From JAVBUZ01 sp031554725 (GTDB lineage Bacteria > Bacillota > Clostridia > Lachnospirales > Lachnospiraceae): a DNA stretch of 8,386 nucleotides. Numbering within the stretch: the first letter of the stretch is position 1; every line of letters starts with the position of its first letter. Under the pieces are notes generated by a model. It saw only the letters and a program-made list of their open reading frames with translations, ran no database searches and was not told the DNA's origin. The stretch is taken from assembly GCA_031554725.1 (NCBI GenBank), contig JAVBUZ010000163.1, forward strand, positions 1 through 8,386, read 5' to 3'. A program made the position numbers and the translations under genes. Of the stretch, positions 5,717-8,386 are shown in pieces.

Positions 5717-7285
5717 ATGAAAAATAAAAAAATAATTTCAATGATATTAGCTTTAGGCTTAACGATAGCAATGATATTAACAGGTTGCGGAGCTACGACA
5801 GAAAATACATCAACAGAAACCAAATCAACAGAAACCACATCAGCAGGAATCAGCACAAGCACAGTAGTAGCTTCTTTAGCAGCAGAATATGACGAAGAGG
5901 ATTGTGATACTTCTTATGCAGATAATGCAACAAAGATTGTAGGAACGGGTGGAGTGGTTACTATTGATGGAAGTGGAGCATCTACCAAGGATGGAAACGT
6001 CACGATTTCAAAAGCAGGAACCTATGTGCTTGAGGGTGATTTTGAAGGACAAATCCTCATCGAAGCTACCTCAAAGGATCTCGTACATTTAGTTTTAAAT
6101 GGGGTAACGATTACATGTGATAACAGTGCAGCCATCTTTGGTAGTCAAAGCGATAAAATAGTAATTACCCTCGTAGAAGGAACAACCAACACTGTGACAG
6201 ATGCAGGTACCTATGTATATGCAGATGAAGCAGAGGATGAACCAAATGCAGCTATTTTTAGTAAGGATGACCTAACTATCAATGGTACAGGTACCCTAAT
6301 TGTTAATGCCAATTACGAAGATGGTATTCGTACCAAGGATGATTTAAAAATTGTTTCAGGTACCTTCCAAATAACTTCCGTAAAGGACGCAATACAAGGA
6401 AAAGACTCCTTATGTATTAAAGATGGTAACTTTACCATAAATGCAGGAAATGATGCATTCAAATCTTCAAATGAGACAGATTCCGACAAAGGTTACGTAA
6501 TAATCGACGGCGGAACCTATGTAGTTAGTGCCGCGGATGACGCTTTTCATGCAGAAACCGCTATGATTATTAATGCCGGTGATATTGAAATCCTTACTTC
6601 ATACGAAGGTATTGAAGGCTTGACGGTAGAAATCAATGGTGGAAATATTCAGCTATATGCAACGGATGACGGCATCAACGCGGCAGGAGGTTCTGATGAA
6701 GGCGAAAGCTTCTTTGGTGGTGGTATGTTTGGCGGTAGCTCAAATGCATCAATTACTATCAATGGTGGTGTTATTTACGTAAATGCAGATGGAGATGGCA
6801 TCGACTCTAACGGTAACGTATACATTAATGGTGGTGTGCTTTATGTAAATGGACCTACTGATAATGGCAACGCAGCCTTTGACTATGATGGAACAGCAAC
6901 GATAACTGGTGGAACCATTGCCGCCCTTGGTAGCTCAGGTATGGCACAAAGCTTTGATTCTAGTTCAGAACAAGCCTTTATCCTGTATAACTTTTCGCAG
7001 TGGTTAGATGCAGGAAAAGTAGAATTAAAGGATGCAGCAGGAAACGTGCTTATTAGTTATGAATCAGTTAAGACCTTTAATTCCATTTTACTTTCAGCAC
7101 AAAGTTTAGAAGAAAATGGAACCTATTACCTAACCTGTGGAGATGAAACTGTAGAAATTACATTGGATGGAAACTCTTACTCTAATGGACAAAGCGGCTT
7201 TGGTGGTCATGGTGGTTTTGGTGGACAAGGTAGTATGGGTGGCCAAGGTGGAAAAGGAGGCATGGGCCAAAGACCAACAAAATAG
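5717..7285 (+). CDS. Cthe_2159-type (DUF4353) beta-helix carbohydrate-binding lipoprotein
   Basis: This 522-residue lipoprotein has a basic n-region, a hydrophobic core and the lipobox LTGC with the lipidated Cys at residue 24. A Ser/Thr-rich linker follows (25-52). Residues about 70-410 resemble Cthe_2159, a calcium-binding right-handed beta helix reported to bind cellulose and polygalacturonate. Repeated acidic turns, EDGI (201), KDAI (223), NDAF (245), DDAF (274), YEGI (296), DDGI (317), GDGI (359) and NAAF (385), recur about every 22 residues. A small strand-rich domain (about 415-485) precedes a Gly/Gln-rich tail (491-517). The ATG is chosen over a GTG at 5699 because AAAGGA is nine bases upstream and the signal peptide starts cleanly there. 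It lies 33 bases after the DUF4956 gene with no terminator, so it is probably the last gene of the VTC operon. Ligand specificity is not readable. Confidence 0.87.
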   Translation: MKNKKIISMILALGLTIAMILTGCGATTENTSTETKSTETTSAGISTSTVVASLAAEYDEEDCDTSYADNATKIVGTGGVVTIDGSGASTKDGNVTISKAGTYVLEGDFEGQILIEATSKDLVHLVLNGVTITCDNSAAIFGSQSDKIVITLVEGTTNTVTDAGTYVYADEAEDEPNAAIFSKDDLTINGTGTLIVNANYEDGIRTKDDLKIVSGTFQITSVKDAIQGKDSLCIKDGNFTINAGNDAFKSSNETDSDKGYVIIDGGTYVVSAADDAFHAETAMIINAGDIEILTSYEGIEGLTVEINGGNIQLYATDDGINAAGGSDEGESFFGGGMFGGSSNASITINGGVIYVNADGDGIDSNGNVYINGGVLYVNGPTDNGNAAFDYDGTATITGGTIAALGSSGMAQSFDSSSEQAFILYNFSQWLDAGKVELKDAAGNVLISYESVKTFNSILLSAQSLEENGTYYLTCGDETVEITLDGNSYSNGQSGFGGHGGFGGQGSMGGQGGKGGMGQRPTK

Positions 7286-7288
7286 TGG

Positions 7289-7317
7289 TTGCAATTGGGA
7301 ATGTAAGCGTTTACAAT
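7289..7317 (+). promoter_or_regulatory. Promoter of the HIT gene
   Basis: TTGCAA (7289-7294), a 17-base spacer and TACAAT (7312-7317) form a good vegetative promoter starting four bases after the lipoprotein stop codon. Predicted start is near 7324, about 31 nt before the HIT start codon. Confidence 0.75.
7302..7315. promoter_or_regulatory. CcpA cre site overlapping the HIT promoter
   Basis: TGTAAGCGTTTACA matches the catabolite-responsive element consensus TGWAANCGNTNWCA at every position. It covers the right half of the promoter spacer and the first four bases of the -10. By the usual rule for CcpA, a cre on the -10 means repression when a preferred sugar is present. Confidence 0.85.
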
Positions 7318-7354
7318 TAGAATTAGAAGAAATGCAAATTAGGAGGATATACGA

Positions 7355-7774
7355 ATGAAAGATTCTAACTGTGGATATTGCATGAGAGGTGAGCTCTTAG
7401 ACAAATTTGGTATTTTTATTTGCGATTTAGATGTAAGTAGCTTGATTTTATTTAAAGAACAAAGTAAGCCAGGAAGATGTATTGTCGCGTTCAAAGATCA
7501 TGTAAGTGAAATCATAAATATTAGCGACGAAGAAAGAAATGCTTTTATGGCCGATGTGAATAGAGCAGCAAAAGCAATTCATGCAGCGTTTGCACCAGAT
7601 AAACTAAACTATGGTGCTTATGGTGATACCGGATGTCATTTACATATGCATCTTGTACCAAAATATAATGGTGGTGATGAATGGGGTGGAACCTTCCAAA
7701 TGAACCCAGATAAAACATACCTATCAGAAGCTGAATATGCAGAAATGATTGATAAAATTAAATCCTGCCTATAA
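7355..7774 (+). CDS. HIT-family nucleotide-binding protein (histidine triad hydrolase)
   Basis: This 139-residue protein carries the histidine triad HLHMHLV (His95, His97, His99) near its C-terminus. HIT proteins of this sort cleave alpha-phosphate bonds of nucleotides such as AMP-lysine or Ap4A. An N-terminal Cys6-Gly-Tyr-Cys9 pair, with His49 and His95, could bind structural zinc as in many HIT proteins. The strand and loop RCIVAFKDHVSEIINIS (41-57) is typical of the family, and the length is normal. AGGAGG lies a few bases upstream of the ATG. It has its own promoter with a cre site and so can be expressed apart from the upstream lipoprotein. The substrate cannot be predicted; a link to the transporter gene downstream is possible, but the next gene has its own promoter candidate. 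Confidence 0.93.
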   Translation: MKDSNCGYCMRGELLDKFGIFICDLDVSSLILFKEQSKPGRCIVAFKDHVSEIINISDEERNAFMADVNRAAKAIHAAFAPDKLNYGAYGDTGCHLHMHLVPKYNGGDEWGGTFQMNPDKTYLSEAEYAEMIDKIKSCL

Positions 7775-7778
7775 GAAT

Positions 7779-7809
7779 TTGGAACCAAAAATCTTTGAAT
7801 TAATATAAT
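7779..7809 (+). promoter_or_regulatory. Possible promoter of the substrate-binding protein gene
   Basis: The 67-base gap after the HIT gene holds TTGGAA (7779-7784) and overlapping -10 candidates: TAATAT (7801-7806, 16-base spacer) and TATAAT (7804-7809, 19-base spacer). No terminator is visible in the gap, so read-through from the HIT promoter is also possible. Confidence 0.4.
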
Positions 7810-7841
7810 AAAGCATCACGAAAAAAAGGGAGATATTTAAT

Positions 7842-8386
7842 ATGAAAAAGAAATTTTTCTGCTTTTCGTTGGTGCTTATTTTATTGGTGACAACTCTTAT
7901 GGGGTGTGGAAATCAAAAATCTGGTGCCAGCGGATTAAAGAAAGTTACACTTAATGAAGTGGCGCATAGTATCTTTTATGCACCTATGTACGTAGCAATT
8001 GAAAATGGATATTTTGAAGAAGAGGGTCTTGATATTAACCTAGTGACAGGCTTTGGTGCTGATAAAACTATGACCGCAGTTTTAACAGATGAGGCAGATA
8101 TCGGCTTTATGGGTAGTGAAAGCACCATTTATACCTATGTTGGTGGAACCAAGGATTATGTTGTTAACTTTGCGCAACTAACCCAAAGGGCAGGAAACTT
8201 TTTGGTATCTCGCGAACCCATAACAAATTTTTCATGGGATATGTTAGTTGGTGAAAATGTATTAGGCGGCCGTGCAGGTGGTATGCCTGAAATGGTATTT
8301 GAATATATTTTAGAAAAAAATAATATAGATCCTAAAACAGATGTAAATATTGACCAAAGCATTGATTTTGGTTCAACAGCAGCAGC
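7842..8386 (+). CDS. ABC transporter substrate-binding lipoprotein, NMT1/THI5-like (3' end beyond window)
   Basis: The frame is open from ATG 7842 to the window end (181 full codons), so only the N-terminal half or so is present. It begins with MKKKFF, a hydrophobic core and the lipobox LMGC, with the lipidated Cys at residue 22. The mature part reads VTLNEVAHSIFYAPMYVAIENGYFEEEGLDINLV, then DEADIGFMGSESTIY. These are the typical opening strands and ligand-site loop of type-2 periplasmic-binding proteins in the NMT1/THI5/SsuA group. That group captures small organic ligands such as thiamine precursors, sulfonates, nitrate or riboflavin for an ABC importer. GGGAG (7828-7832) is nine bases upstream of the start. 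Permease and ATPase genes are expected beyond the window. The ligand cannot be assigned. An antisense reading frame at 8156-8362 is a shadow of this gene. Confidence 0.88.
   Translation, partial: MKKKFFCFSLVLILLVTTLMGCGNQKSGASGLKKVTLNEVAHSIFYAPMYVAIENGYFEEEGLDINLVTGFGADKTMTAVLTDEADIGFMGSESTIYTYVGGTKDYVVNFAQLTQRAGNFLVSREPITNFSWDMLVGENVLGGRAGGMPEMVFEYILEKNNIDPKTDVNIDQSIDFGSTAA

Noticed and set aside
7167..7358. Plus-strand open frame reading through the lipoprotein tail into the HIT start
   Set aside because: A frame-shifted reading of the low-complexity GGT-rich tail; it passes through the HIT promoter and cre site.
7778..7789. TTTGG-AA-CCAAA symmetric element upstream of the substrate-binding protein gene
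   Set aside because: Five-base arms only; it overlaps an uncertain -35 and no known operator matches, so it was not called.
8156..8362. Antisense open frame in the substrate-binding protein gene
   Set aside because: The plus frame is a clear, complete N-terminus of a known family with signal peptide and RBS.

Overview
The window is AT-rich Gram-positive DNA with strong GGAGG-type ribosome binding sites and compact intergenic regions. The gene content (YerC/TrpR-like repressor, DUF1836 protein, bactofilin, Cthe_2159-type lipoprotein, VTC/DUF4956 pair, a perfect CcpA cre site) fits an anaerobic member of the Clostridia, most likely a Lachnospiraceae / Lachnoclostridium-like organism. This placement is an inference from gene families, not a database match. 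There is no tRNA, rRNA, CRISPR array, insertion sequence or phage gene, and no gene-free stretch reaches 300 bases.

Layout. (1) 3-776: a HisA isomerase of the eukaryotic-like type, closed by a strong bidirectional terminator. (2) 920-1120, minus strand: a small cold-shock protein with its own extended -10 promoter. (3) 1364-2586: a two-gene operon with a membrane-anchored LytM/M23 protein that has lost its zinc ligands, followed by a bactofilin and a terminator. (4) 2649-2936, minus strand: the YerC TrpR-like regulator, divergent from (5) 3140-4182: a DUF1836 putative DNA-binding protein and a stand-alone Hpt phosphotransfer protein. The 203-base divergent region holds two strong promoters, a 14-bp inverted repeat with arms 53 bp apart, and a 15-bp palindrome inside a promoter spacer. 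(6) 4303-7285: a VTC-domain polyphosphate polymerase, a DUF4956 membrane protein and a large beta-helix lipoprotein of the Cthe_2159 type. An intrinsic terminator lies just upstream, only 16 nt before the first start codon. (7) 7355-7774: a HIT-family nucleotide-binding hydrolase whose promoter is overlapped by a perfect cre site. (8) 7842 to the window end: the start of a lipoprotein ABC-transporter substrate-binding protein (NMT1/THI5-like).

Functionally, bactofilin plus degenerate LytM suggests a cell-envelope scaffold. YerC, DUF1836 and Hpt form a small regulatory island. VTC, DUF4956 and the beta-helix lipoprotein look like one co-transcribed membrane/surface system whose purpose is not established. 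The best candidates for something undescribed are that system with its leader terminator, and the two symmetric elements between yerC and the DUF1836 gene.
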